This document shows positions 26,156 through 35,115 of a stretch of 64,000 nt of DNA, one piece after another. The position numbers and the translations under genes are program-made. Positions within the stretch are counted from its first letter, which is position 1, and each line of letters starts with the position of its first letter. Source of the stretch: Clostridium sp. (GTDB lineage: Bacteria > Bacillota > Clostridia > Lachnospirales > Lachnospiraceae); NCBI GenBank assembly GCA_021770825.1, contig JAETQD010000005.1, forward strand, positions 62,001-126,000, in the 5' to 3' direction. The notes beneath the pieces were generated by a model, which saw only the letters and a program-made list of their open reading frames with translations, was not told the DNA's origin and ran no database searches.

Positions 26156-27520
26156 ATGGGAGATTTATATAATCCATTTCCGAAACTGCCGAAGAATATC
26201 CGCCAGATTGGCGACACGGACCAGGTGGTCCGGTTTTATGTGGAGGACTACGTAAACACATATCTGAAGCGGCTGTATCCCACAGGAAAGCAGACGCTGC
26301 GTGTGGGGCTCTTACTGGGGAATGTGGAGCAGTATGACGGGACTCCGTACATATTTGTGGATGGTGCCATGGAAATGGAAGACGTGGAGGTGAACGGGGA
26401 AAAGATTATTTTCTCGGACAATGCCTGGAAAAAAGCGTATCAGGCCATCGAGGAGGCATTTCCCAAGCGGACCGTACAGGGGTGGTTTCTCTGTGGAGGA
26501 CCGGGGAGCCAGTTGAGTCCGCTTAATTACTGGAAGCAGCATGGACAGTATTTTGCCGGAAAAAACCAGCTCATGTATTTAAATCATGGTCTGGAAGGAG
26601 AAGAGGCGGTTTATGTCACTTCGGACGACGGATTTTACAGGCTGAAGGGGCACTGCGTTTATTATGAGAGAAACCAGATGATGCAGGATTATATGATCAC
26701 CAGAAAAGACGTGCACCGGGTGGAATCCGGTTCCCATGAGAAGGTGATCAAGGATTTCAGACAGCGCATGGTGGTGAAAAAGGAACAGGCGAAACAGCAG
26801 AGCCATCGGACAAGCGCTCTTGGAATGATCTGCGGAATGCTTTCCGTGGCAGTTTTGGCGGGCGGCGTGGTACTGGTCAACAACTATACGAAGATGCAGC
26901 GAATGGAAAGCGTTTTGACTTCCGTGCTGCCTGCAGGAGTTTCCAACTGGGACGAGTATCAGAAGCAGAAAGCAGAGGAACCGGATTTTGTGATCGAGGA
27001 GCTGCCGGGAAATGTGTATCCGACAGAAACGGCGGCCGGAGAAACCGGAGAATCCTACGGAACCGAAACCATGGGGAGCAGCGTACCGGAAAAGGAAGAA
27101 GACAGAGCAGAAGATGCAGACTCTGACCTGGTAGAAGAAGCGTTACCGTCCCTGGATAGTGAGAGCGCGGATGGCCAGCCGGGGACCGGGGAGAGCGGAC
27201 AGGCTGAGGGCTCCCAGGATGCAGTGCAGTCCGGGCAGGGAGACCAGACCGGCCCAAAGGACCAGTCTTCCCAGAACCTGGTAGGTATGGGGAAGGAGGC
27301 CGGACAGGGGGATACCTCAGAACCGGAGCGTGAGCCCATAGACTATGCGGCAGCCGAGGCCAACGGGTACCGGATTTATGAAGTTGGAGAGGGAGAGACC
27401 CTGTACGGGATTTGCTGGAAAACTTATGACAACCTGAAACATCTGGCAGAAATCTGCCGTTTAAATAACCTGGAAGACGAAGACCGGATTCTGGCCGGTC
27501 AAAAGCTGATTTTGCCATAA
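26156..27520 (+). CDS. LysM membrane protein with a JAMM/MPN-like, catalytically degenerate N-terminal domain
   Basis: 454 residues. Residues about 45-150 read like an MPN/JAMM domain: VGLLLGNVEQYDGTPYIFVDG, then VQGWFLCGGPGSQLS and NYWKQHGQYF. The zinc-binding HxH that normally follows GW(Y) is replaced by Leu112 and Gly114, and the usual Asp by Asn124. A membrane helix (about 224-244), an acidic Ser/Gly-rich linker and a C-terminal LysM domain (EVGEGETLYGICWKTYDNLKHLAEICRLNNLEDEDRILAGQKLILP) follow. Topology suggests cytoplasmic MPN-like and wall-bound LysM parts. An extended -10 (TGCTATACT) ends at 26079. Function unknown. Confidence 0.72.
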   Translation: MGDLYNPFPKLPKNIRQIGDTDQVVRFYVEDYVNTYLKRLYPTGKQTLRVGLLLGNVEQYDGTPYIFVDGAMEMEDVEVNGEKIIFSDNAWKKAYQAIEEAFPKRTVQGWFLCGGPGSQLSPLNYWKQHGQYFAGKNQLMYLNHGLEGEEAVYVTSDDGFYRLKGHCVYYERNQMMQDYMITRKDVHRVESGSHEKVIKDFRQRMVVKKEQAKQQSHRTSALGMICGMLSVAVLAGGVVLVNNYTKMQRMESVLTSVLPAGVSNWDEYQKQKAEEPDFVIEELPGNVYPTETAAGETGESYGTETMGSSVPEKEEDRAEDADSDLVEEALPSLDSESADGQPGTGESGQAEGSQDAVQSGQGDQTGPKDQSSQNLVGMGKEAGQGDTSEPEREPIDYAAAEANGYRIYEVGEGETLYGICWKTYDNLKHLAEICRLNNLEDEDRILAGQKLILP

Positions 27521-27542
27521 TTAAGAAAGAATTTAATGCGAA

Positions 27543-27590
27543 TCTCCCGGAAATGGTGTATACTAAAAATATATGGGCATTTCCGGGAGA
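27543..27590 (+). promoter_or_regulatory. 13-base inverted repeat covering the ribosome site of the DUF5711 gene
   Basis: TCTCCCGGAAATG (27543-27555) and CATTTCCGGGAGA (27578-27590) are perfect inverted repeats. The right arm contains GGGAGA, the ribosome site of the ATG at 27599. The loop contains TATACT (27559-27564), a possible -10. Transcripts entering from upstream would hide the ribosome site, while those started inside the loop would lack the left arm. Confidence 0.55.
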
Positions 27591-27598
27591 TTTATTAT

Positions 27599-28966
27599 AT
27601 GAGTGGTATGAGTTCCATGGACAGAGAAAAGAAAAAACGACAGCTTCGCAGCAACATTGTCCAGTCTCCGAGACAGGATCGTCCGCCCTTTTATGAGGAA
27701 GAGGAGGACAGTGAGGAGATCATCCGCCAGGCCCACGGCCGCAGGCGGAGGAAGAAAATCCTCATTACCCTGGCGCTGGTGGTGTTTCTTGCGGCAACAG
27801 GCTTTTGCTGGTATCAGTACCAGAATGAATATGAATATACAGAATACGATGTGTCCTGGGAGCGGTCCATGCGGTTTTCCGATGGAGACCAGGACGTGGG
27901 ACAGGCAGCGGAAGGCGCAGACGGGGAGGAAGACACTCCGGATAATGAGACGGGTAAGGTTGTCAGCGACAGCAGTTTTGTGCAGTATGAGTATTTCGGC
28001 GACAACATGATCAAATACACCAAGGACGGTGCCTCCTACATAGACGCTTCGGGTAAAACCATTTGGACCCAGGGCTATGAAATGAAAACCCCCGTCATCA
28101 ATGTGAATGGTGATTATGCAGTCATTGCGGACCAGCAGGGAAACCAGGCGTATATCTGCAACCGTGAGGGGTGTACAGGAGTGGCAAAAACCCAGCTTCC
28201 CATCACAAAAGCCGCCGTTTCAGCCAAGGGTGTGACCGCCGCAGTGGTGGAGGACAGCACGGCCAGCTATGTATTCTACTTTAAAAAAGACGGCGAAGAG
28301 CTGGGAATCTATATTAAAATGCTGTTATCCGGCGACGGATATCCCATTGATCTTGCGCTTTCTCCGGACGGAAAGCAGGTTGTCATGTCCGTGGCCTACT
28401 TGAAAAACGGCACCCTTAAAAACAAGGTGGTTTTCTATGATTTCTCAGAAATCGGAAAGAATGTAAACAACCGTTTCATCGGCGCCTTTGAGGAAGAATT
28501 TGACGGAAAAATGGTGGCTAGGGTTCGGTATCTCAATGCGGAAACCGTCGGTGCTTTCTCCGATAAGGGGATGACCTTCATATCCGTGAAAAATGTAATT
28601 CCAGACACCAATGTGGTCACGGTTCCGGTAGAGGAGGAGATCAAGAGCATCTGTTATTCCGACCGATACGCCGGGGTGGTGGTGGACAACACCTCCGGAA
28701 ACTCCAGCCGTCTGGATATTTACAGCACCGACGGAAAGCGGGCCGGAAGTATTGATTTTGACTATCCATACAGCGGAGTTAAAATTGACGGCGACAAAGT
28801 TATCCTGTATAATGAGGAATCGTGCAGGATCTACAATCTGGACGGCCATAAAAAATTTGACGGACAGCTTGATTTTTCTGTTTCCTGCGTCCGTGCAGGA
28901 AAGAATCATCTGAACAGTCTGATTGTGGCCGGCAGCGATGTGATGAAAGAAATTAAATTAAAATAA
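27599..28966 (+). CDS. DUF5711 membrane-anchored beta-propeller-like protein
   Basis: 455 residues: a charged N-terminal cytoplasmic tail with RRRRKK, one membrane helix (ILITLALVVFLAATGFCWY, about 53-71) and a large extracytoplasmic part (about 120-455) with repeated short strands such as GDYAVIADQQGNQAYICN, PIDLALSPDGKQVVMSV and VKIDGDKVILYNEESCRIYNLDG, suggesting a beta-propeller. This matches the DUF5711 family of Clostridia. Three nearby ATGs are possible; 27599 has GGGAGA upstream. tkt follows 30 nt later. Confidence 0.78.
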   Translation: MSGMSSMDREKKKRQLRSNIVQSPRQDRPPFYEEEEDSEEIIRQAHGRRRRKKILITLALVVFLAATGFCWYQYQNEYEYTEYDVSWERSMRFSDGDQDVGQAAEGADGEEDTPDNETGKVVSDSSFVQYEYFGDNMIKYTKDGASYIDASGKTIWTQGYEMKTPVINVNGDYAVIADQQGNQAYICNREGCTGVAKTQLPITKAAVSAKGVTAAVVEDSTASYVFYFKKDGEELGIYIKMLLSGDGYPIDLALSPDGKQVVMSVAYLKNGTLKNKVVFYDFSEIGKNVNNRFIGAFEEEFDGKMVARVRYLNAETVGAFSDKGMTFISVKNVIPDTNVVTVPVEEEIKSICYSDRYAGVVVDNTSGNSSRLDIYSTDGKRAGSIDFDYPYSGVKIDGDKVILYNEESCRIYNLDGHKKFDGQLDFSVSCVRAGKNHLNSLIVAGSDVMKEIKLK

Positions 28967-28996
28967 TTAAAGAGGAAATTCACAGGAGGAAGAATC

Positions 28997-30976
28997 ATGA
29001 ATGCGATCGACAATTTGTCAATTAATTCCATCAGAGTTTTATCCGCCGATGCAATCCAGAAAGCCAACTCTGGACATCCGGGACTGCCCCTTGGCAGCGC
29101 CCCGGCGGCGTATGAGCTGTGGGCCAACCACATGAACCACAATCCGGCAAACCCGTCTTGGGCCAACCGTGACCGGTTCATTTTATCTGGGGGACATGGC
29201 TCCATGCTGTTATATTCTCTTTTACATTTATTCGGATACGGACTGACAAAAGAAGATATCATGAATTTCCGTCAGGTCGGTTCCCTGACTCCGGGCCATC
29301 CGGAATACGGCCACACCGTTGGAGTGGAAGCAACCACAGGACCTCTGGGCGCCGGAATGGGTATGGCTGTCGGCATGGCTCTGGCGGAAAAGCACCTGGC
29401 TTCCGTATTTAATAAGGACAATTATCCGGTTGTGGACCATTACACCTATGTTCTCGGCGGAGACGGCTGTATGATGGAGGGCATTTCCTCTGAGGCATTT
29501 TCTCTGGCAGGAACCCTGGGCCTTGGAAAGTTAATCGTTCTTTATGATTCCAATAAGATCTCCATTGAGGGAAGTACCGATATTGCATTCCGTGAGAATG
29601 TGGAGGAGAGAATGCGCGCCTTCGGTTTCCAGACCATTACCGTTGAGGATGGAACCAATACAGACGCCATCGGCCTGGCTATCGAGGCTGCAAAGGCTGA
29701 AACAGAGCGTCCTTCCTTCATTACCATTAAGACAGAAATCGGCTATGGCTGTCCGGCAAAGCAGGGAAAGGCCAGCGCCCATGGAGAACCGCTGGGTGTG
29801 GATAATGTGAAGGCCATGAGAGAGAATTTAAACTGGCCCTATGAAGAGCCGTTTTTCGTACCGGAAGAGGTTTATGGTCATTTTGCAAAGCTGGCACAGG
29901 AAAAGGCAGATGTGGAAGCCGCATGGAATGTGATGTTTGCCGCATACTGTGAAGAATATCCGGAGATGGAGGCCCTTTGGGAGAAGTACCATGCCGATGT
30001 GGACGCAGAAGCTCTGTTAAACAACGAGGCATTCTGGCTTGGAAAGGAAAAGCCGGAGGCAACCCGTTCCCTTTCCGGAAAAATGATCAACCTGTTAAAG
30101 GATGAGATGCCGAATCTGATTGGCGGTTCCGCCGATCTGGGTCCGTCCAACAAGACAGAGATGAAGGGCGCAGGCGATTTCTCCGCTGAAACTCCCGAGG
30201 GAAGAAACCTGCACTTCGGCGTAAGAGAGCTGGCCATGGCAGCAATCGGAAACGGCATCATGCTTCACGGCGGCCTGCGTGCTTACGTATCCACATTCTT
30301 CGTATTCAGTGATTACGTGAAGCCAATGGCAAGACTGTCCGCTCTTATGAACGTTCCGCTGACCTATGTATTCACCCATGACAGCATCGGTGTCGGCGAG
30401 GACGGCCCGACTCATGAGCCCATTGAGCAGCTTGCCATGCTGCGTGCAATGCCGAACCTGCGTGTATTCCGTCCCTGTGACGCAACAGAGACCTCTGCCG
30501 CATGGCTGACAGCAGCCACCTCCAAAAAGACTCCCACTGCTCTGGTTCTCACAAGACAGAACTTAAATCCGGTTGCCGGAAGCAGCAAAGAGGCTTTAAA
30601 GGGCGGCTATGTGATCGACGACTGTGAGGGAACACCGGAGGTAATTCTCATTGCCAGCGGTTCCGAGGTGGATTTGGCTGTGAAGGCAAAGGCAGAGCTC
30701 GAGACAGAGGGAAGAAAAGTCCGCGTGGTTTCCATGCCCTGTATGGAGCTGTTCGAGGAGCAGAGCGCAGAGTACAAAGAGTCTGTGCTGCCGAAGGCTG
30801 TCCGCAAGAGAGTGGTTGTGGAAGCTCTTTCCGATTTCGGCTGGGGCAAATACGTGGGCTTGGATGGCGCATACGTTACCATGAAGGGCTTTGGCGCCAG
30901 CGGCCCGGCAGGAAAGCTGTTTGAAAAATTCGGATTTACCGTGGAAAATGTGGTAAATACCGTGAAAGCACTGTAA
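28997..30976 (+). CDS. tkt: Transketolase
   Basis: A full-length 659-residue transketolase. Visible: NSGHPGLPLGSAP, GSLTPGHPEYGHTVGVEATTGPLGAG, the thiamine diphosphate motif GGDGCMMEGISSEA through DSNKIS, HDSIGVGEDGPTHEPIEQL and the C-terminal transketolase domain. It moves two-carbon units in the pentose phosphate pathway and supplies ribose 5-phosphate, fitting the PRPP synthetase found later. AGGAGG precedes ATG 28997; glucokinase follows after 37 nt. Confidence 0.96.
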   Translation: MNAIDNLSINSIRVLSADAIQKANSGHPGLPLGSAPAAYELWANHMNHNPANPSWANRDRFILSGGHGSMLLYSLLHLFGYGLTKEDIMNFRQVGSLTPGHPEYGHTVGVEATTGPLGAGMGMAVGMALAEKHLASVFNKDNYPVVDHYTYVLGGDGCMMEGISSEAFSLAGTLGLGKLIVLYDSNKISIEGSTDIAFRENVEERMRAFGFQTITVEDGTNTDAIGLAIEAAKAETERPSFITIKTEIGYGCPAKQGKASAHGEPLGVDNVKAMRENLNWPYEEPFFVPEEVYGHFAKLAQEKADVEAAWNVMFAAYCEEYPEMEALWEKYHADVDAEALLNNEAFWLGKEKPEATRSLSGKMINLLKDEMPNLIGGSADLGPSNKTEMKGAGDFSAETPEGRNLHFGVRELAMAAIGNGIMLHGGLRAYVSTFFVFSDYVKPMARLSALMNVPLTYVFTHDSIGVGEDGPTHEPIEQLAMLRAMPNLRVFRPCDATETSAAWLTAATSKKTPTALVLTRQNLNPVAGSSKEALKGGYVIDDCEGTPEVILIASGSEVDLAVKAKAELETEGRKVRVVSMPCMELFEEQSAEYKESVLPKAVRKRVVVEALSDFGWGKYVGLDGAYVTMKGFGASGPAGKLFEKFGFTVENVVNTVKAL

Positions 30977-31013
30977 GAATGAAACAAGGCCAAAGGGCCT
31001 TTGGGAGGCAGAT

Positions 31014-31955
31014 ATGAGCCAGAAATGTATTGGAATCGACATTGGAGGAACCACCGTAAAAATCGGTGTGTTCCAGACAGATGGGACTCTTCTGGAAAAG
31101 TGGGAGATTCCCACAAGGAAGGAAGAGCACGGAAAATATATCCTTGGAGATATTGCAGCTTCCATTAAAGAAAAAACAGCCGGATGGAACATGCCCCTCT
31201 CCGATTTTATCGGGGCAGGCATGGGACTTCCGGGGCCTGTTTTAGATAACGGATATGTGACATTCTGCGTGAACCTGGGCTGGAAGGACATCAACGCCCA
31301 GGAGGAGTTAAGCCGTCTTTTAGGCGGAATGCCGGTAAAGAGCTCCAACGATGCCAATGTGGCGGCCCTTGGTGAAATATGGCAGGGCGGCGGCAAAGGA
31401 TATAAGGATATGGTCATGGTGACTCTGGGAACCGGAGTCGGCGGCGGTATTATCTTAAATGGAAAGATCTGGTCAGGCATGCAGGGAACCGGAGGCGAAA
31501 TCGGCCACATGCATGTGGTGGAGGGAGAGCCGGAACGGTGCAACTGCGGCGGATACGGATGCCTGGAGCAGGTGGCTTCCGCAACGGGAATTGCCAGAGT
31601 GGCTACCCGGCTTCTGGCAGCCGATGAACGTCCCTCTTCCCTGAGAGAGATCAAGAATATCACAGCGAAAAATGTGCTGGATGAGGCGAAAAAGGGAGAC
31701 GAGCTGGCTCTGGAGTCAGTGGAAACCTCCTGCCGCTATCTGGGATGGGCGCTTGCCAGCATCACCATGGTGCTGGACCCGCAGGTTTACTTAATCGGCG
31801 GCGGTGTCTCGAAAGCAGGCACATTTTTAACAGAAAAAATCCAGAGGTATCATGACGAAATGTCTCCGATGGCAGTCGGAAAAGCCGAAGTGTTATTGGC
31901 CACATTGGGAAATGATGCGGGGATTTATGGAGCAGCAAAGCTGATTTTAGGATAA
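31014..31955 (+). CDS. glk: ROK-family glucokinase
   Basis: 313 residues with IGIDIGGTTVKIGVF (phosphate-binding loop), LGTGVGGGIILNGKIWSG, the GEIGHMHVV segment and the ROK zinc motif CNCGGYGCLEQ. It phosphorylates glucose with ATP to glucose 6-phosphate. GGGAGG lies before ATG 31014. Position after tkt gives a small carbohydrate unit; a terminator follows. Confidence 0.93.
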   Translation: MSQKCIGIDIGGTTVKIGVFQTDGTLLEKWEIPTRKEEHGKYILGDIAASIKEKTAGWNMPLSDFIGAGMGLPGPVLDNGYVTFCVNLGWKDINAQEELSRLLGGMPVKSSNDANVAALGEIWQGGGKGYKDMVMVTLGTGVGGGIILNGKIWSGMQGTGGEIGHMHVVEGEPERCNCGGYGCLEQVASATGIARVATRLLAADERPSSLREIKNITAKNVLDEAKKGDELALESVETSCRYLGWALASITMVLDPQVYLIGGGVSKAGTFLTEKIQRYHDEMSPMAVGKAEVLLATLGNDAGIYGAAKLILG

Positions 31956-32326
31956 AAAGTAAAAAAAGAGAGCTGTATGCGGGCAGGTAAAGGGATCCGC
32001 CCGGATACAGCTCTTTCCGTTATTGTACTTTGAAAATGAGGAGACCCCGGTCGCGACAACCGGGGCAATTATGAAAAATCTATGTGCAATTTGTCTAATT
32101 CGGAAAGCAAAATTCATTCGCTTCTATGCAATTAGTATAAAAAATACATGTGAACAAAATATGAACGTAATGTAAATAGATTATGAAACATAGGGGCTCA
32201 AATGTCGAAAAAAAATCAGAGCCATATGGAGGGGAGTATGATATAATCATAATAGCAATAGTCGGATATTAATATCTCCTAAAAACGATTCATAATCGGC
32301 CATACATAACAGAAAGGAACCTACAT
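31956..32326. other. Intergenic region between glk and the pyrophosphatase gene
   Basis: 371 bases. It holds the glk terminator, a small hairpin (CCCCGGT/ACCGGGG near 32046-32067), a promoter-like TGATATAAT ending at 32247 and the 12-base palindrome GATATTAATATC at 32265-32276, between that -10 and the gene. No coding frame was seen. Confidence 0.55.
31966..32017 (+). terminator. Terminator after glk
   Basis: AGAGCTGTAT (31969-31978) pairs with ATACAGCTCT (32005-32014), the stem being extended inward by CGGGC/GCCCG, with A-rich and T-rich flanks. Confidence 0.8.
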
Positions 32327-34003
32327 ATGCCAAATCAGGAAAAACAGAAAATCTTAGTTTTAGGACATCGAAATCCCGACACAGATTCCATCTGTTCCGC
32401 CATCTGCTATGCAAACCTGAAGCATCTTTTAACCGGGGGAGAATATGAGCCATGCAGAGCCGGAAATGTGAACCCGGAAACCCAGTTTGTATTGAAGCAT
32501 TTTAAAGTGGATTCCCCGCGGCTGGTGGAAAATGTAAAAACCCAGGTAAAGGACATAGAAATCAGGAAGACAAAGGGCGTAGACCGTGGAATCTCCCTGA
32601 AAAATGCATGGAGCCTCATGCAGGAAAACAACGTGGTTACACTCCCCATCGTTGCTGACGGCGGTGTTTTAGAGGGTGTTATCACAATCGGCGATATCAC
32701 CAAATCCTACATGGACTTATATGACAGCAGTATTATCTCCAAAGCACACACCAAGTATGCAAATATTTTGGATACGCTGGAAGGCAGCATTGTTGTGGGC
32801 GATGCGGAATGCTATTTTGACAAAGGAAAGGTCCTCATCGCCGCCGCCAATCCGGACCTGATGGAAAACTATATTGAAAAGCATGATCTGGTGATTTTAG
32901 GAAACCGCTATGAGTCCCAGCTCTGCGCCATTGAAATGGAAGCGAGCTGCATCATTGTCTGCGAGGGCGCAGGGGTTTCCCTTACTATCCGCAAGCTGGC
33001 TCAGGAGCGTGGCTGCACGGTGATCACAACCCCATATGATACCTATACCACAGCCCGCCTGATCAACCAGTCCATGCCGGTAAGTTATTTCATGACCACC
33101 GACCATATCGTGGCCTTCTCCGATGAAGATTATCTGGACGATATCCGTGAGATCATGGCCAGTAAACGCCACCGGGATTTCCCGATCTTAAATAACGATG
33201 GAAAATACCTGGGTATGATTTCCAGACGGAACTTACTGGGCGCCAAGGGAAAACAGATTATTCTGGTGGACCACAACGAGAAAAACCAGGCAGTGGAAGG
33301 CGTGGAAAGCGCGGATATCCGCGAGATCATTGACCATCACCGTTTAAGAACCGTGGAAACCATGTCTCCGGTATTCTTCAGAAACCAGCCTCTGGGCTGT
33401 ACAGCCACCATTATCTGCCAGATGTACCAGGAAAATGGTGTGAAAATTGATAAAAAGACCGCAGGACTCCTTTGCAGCGCCATCATCTCCGATACGCTGT
33501 TATTCCGTTCTCCCACCTGCACGCCGATGGATAAAACCGTGGCCCTGATGTTGGCCGATCTTGCAGGCATCAATGCAGAAGAGTATGCAAAGAAGATGTT
33601 CGCTGCCGGAAGCAACTTAAAGGGAAAATCCGATGAAGACATCTTCTATCAGGATTTCAAGCGGTTCTCCGTTGGAAAATCCGTGTTCGGAATCGGACAG
33701 ATCACATCCTTAAATTCCGAGGAGCTGGAGTCCCTGAAAGAAAGAATGCTCTTATACTCCGAAAAGGCCAGAGAGCAGCACCATATCGACATGATGTTCT
33801 TCATGCTGACCAATATCCTCACGGAATCCACCGATCTGGTCTGCGTGGGCCAGGGCGCCGAGCAGCTTGTGGCCAGCGCCTTCCATACTTCCGATGAGGA
33901 CGATGGAAGTGAGGAAAAGCTGGACGGATTTGTCCATCTTCCGGGCGTGGTTTCCAGAAAGAAACAGCTCGCTCCTCAGATCATGATGGCGCTTCAGCAG
34001 TAA
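32327..34003 (+). CDS. ppaC: Manganese-dependent inorganic pyrophosphatase with CBS and DRTGG domains
   Basis: 558 residues. DHH-family motifs LVLGHRNPDTDSICSAI (metal site) and ILVDHNEKNQ ... IIDHHRL flank an inserted region (about 65-300) with two CBS domains (for example WSLMQENNVVTLPIV) and a DRTGG domain. The C-terminal DHHA2 domain follows (LFRSPTCTPMDKTVALMLA). Such enzymes hydrolyse pyrophosphate and are switched by adenine nucleotides bound to the CBS pair. Length fits the regulated clostridial class. A flavin reductase gene follows 10 nt later. Confidence 0.93.
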   Translation: MPNQEKQKILVLGHRNPDTDSICSAICYANLKHLLTGGEYEPCRAGNVNPETQFVLKHFKVDSPRLVENVKTQVKDIEIRKTKGVDRGISLKNAWSLMQENNVVTLPIVADGGVLEGVITIGDITKSYMDLYDSSIISKAHTKYANILDTLEGSIVVGDAECYFDKGKVLIAAANPDLMENYIEKHDLVILGNRYESQLCAIEMEASCIIVCEGAGVSLTIRKLAQERGCTVITTPYDTYTTARLINQSMPVSYFMTTDHIVAFSDEDYLDDIREIMASKRHRDFPILNNDGKYLGMISRRNLLGAKGKQIILVDHNEKNQAVEGVESADIREIIDHHRLRTVETMSPVFFRNQPLGCTATIICQMYQENGVKIDKKTAGLLCSAIISDTLLFRSPTCTPMDKTVALMLADLAGINAEEYAKKMFAAGSNLKGKSDEDIFYQDFKRFSVGKSVFGIGQITSLNSEELESLKERMLLYSEKAREQHHIDMMFFMLTNILTESTDLVCVGQGAEQLVASAFHTSDEDDGSEEKLDGFVHLPGVVSRKKQLAPQIMMALQQ

Positions 34004-34013
34004 GGAGGACATC

Positions 34014-34616
34014 ATGGCAAAACGGCAGTTCAAACCTGGAAATATGCTGTATCCGGTTCCGGCTGTGATGGTGTCAGCGGCAGATAAAGAAGGAAATTCC
34101 AATATTTTTACGGTGGCGTGGACCGGAACGGTCTGCACCAATCCGCCGATGCTGACCATCAGCGTGCGTCCGGAACGGTATTCCTATCATATGATACAGG
34201 AGACCGGGGAATTTGTTGTGAACCTCACAACGGAAAAATTAGCTTACGCCACAGACTACTGCGGAGTGAAATCCGGCCGGGATACCGATAAGTGGAAGGC
34301 CACAGGCCTTACGAAGGAAACGGCCAGCCAGGTTTCGGTGCCGCTTATTAAGGAATGCCCGGTGAATCTGGAATGCAGGGTCCGGCGGGTGGATGAGTTA
34401 GGGAGCCATCATATGTTCCTTGCAGAGGTGGTGGCCGTTCATGTGGATGAGGCATATATGGATGAAAAGGATACCTTCCATTTATCAGACGCGAAGCCCC
34501 TTGCCTACTCCCATGGGAGATATTACGGCCTGGGGGAATGTCTGGGAACCTTTGGATACAGTGTGAGAAAGAAAAATAAAAAAAAGGGAGTGGCATCAAA
34601 TGGACAGAAAAAATAA
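34014..34616 (+). CDS. Flavin reductase family protein
   Basis: 200 residues of the FMN-binding split-barrel type: PGNMLYPVPAVMVSAADKEGNSNIFTVAWTGTVCTNPPMLTISV, then SYHMIQETGEFVVNLTTE and the region that includes HHMFLAEVVAVHVDE. It probably binds FMN and may act as an NAD(P)H:flavin oxidoreductase or redox partner. The gene ends overlapping the shikimate-kinase-like gene by 17 bases, so the two are translated together. Confidence 0.88.
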   Translation: MAKRQFKPGNMLYPVPAVMVSAADKEGNSNIFTVAWTGTVCTNPPMLTISVRPERYSYHMIQETGEFVVNLTTEKLAYATDYCGVKSGRDTDKWKATGLTKETASQVSVPLIKECPVNLECRVRRVDELGSHHMFLAEVVAVHVDEAYMDEKDTFHLSDAKPLAYSHGRYYGLGECLGTFGYSVRKKNKKKGVASNGQKK

Positions 34617-35112
34617 TATAGTAATGATCGGCATGCCGGCTTCCGGGAAAAGCACCATCGGAGTCCTGCTGGCCAAGCGGCTGGGATATGCCTTTGTGGA
34701 TGTGGACCTGGTGATACAGGAGCAGCAGGGAAAGCTCTTAAAGGAAATCATTGCGGAACGGGGCCTGGACGGGTTCATGGCCGTGGAGGAAGATACCAAT
34801 GCCGGACTGGAAGTGAAAAAATCCGTGATTGCTCCCGGCGGAAGTGTGATTTATGGACCAAAAGCCATGGAACATTTACGGGAAATCGGCACAATTGTAT
34901 ACTTGAAAATTGAGTATGAAGACCTGGAGGCACGTCTGGGGAATTTAAAGGACCGGGGCGTGGTTTTAAAAGACGGCATGACCCTGAGAGACCTGTATGC
35001 CGAACGCGTTCCGTATTATGAGCGTTATGCAGATGTAACCGTGGATGAAACCGGAAAAACTTTCGGTGAAATAGTAGATGAATTACGCGCATATTTTGAA
35101 AGGAGAGCGTAG
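34600..35112 (+). CDS. Shikimate-kinase-like P-loop kinase
   Basis: 170 residues. Walker A is GMPASGKST (11-19) and the acidic pair Asp34/Asp36 (FVDVD) matches the shikimate-kinase fold; the lid and C-terminal ERVPYYERYAD are also similar. However, the shikimate-binding Arg in the usual FRxxE motif is replaced (FMAVEE, residues 59-64) and GGG is PGG (79-81). It may therefore use a different substrate, although annotation pipelines would call it AroK. No other shikimate-pathway gene is nearby; cysK follows after 3 nt. Confidence 0.7.
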   Translation: MDRKNNIVMIGMPASGKSTIGVLLAKRLGYAFVDVDLVIQEQQGKLLKEIIAERGLDGFMAVEEDTNAGLEVKKSVIAPGGSVIYGPKAMEHLREIGTIVYLKIEYEDLEARLGNLKDRGVVLKDGMTLRDLYAERVPYYERYADVTVDETGKTFGEIVDELRAYFERRA

Positions 35113-35115
35113 CTT

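Noticed and set aside
30596-31663. 355-codon open frame antisense to tkt and glk
   Set aside because: Spans two clearly coding genes on the other strand and shows no domain.
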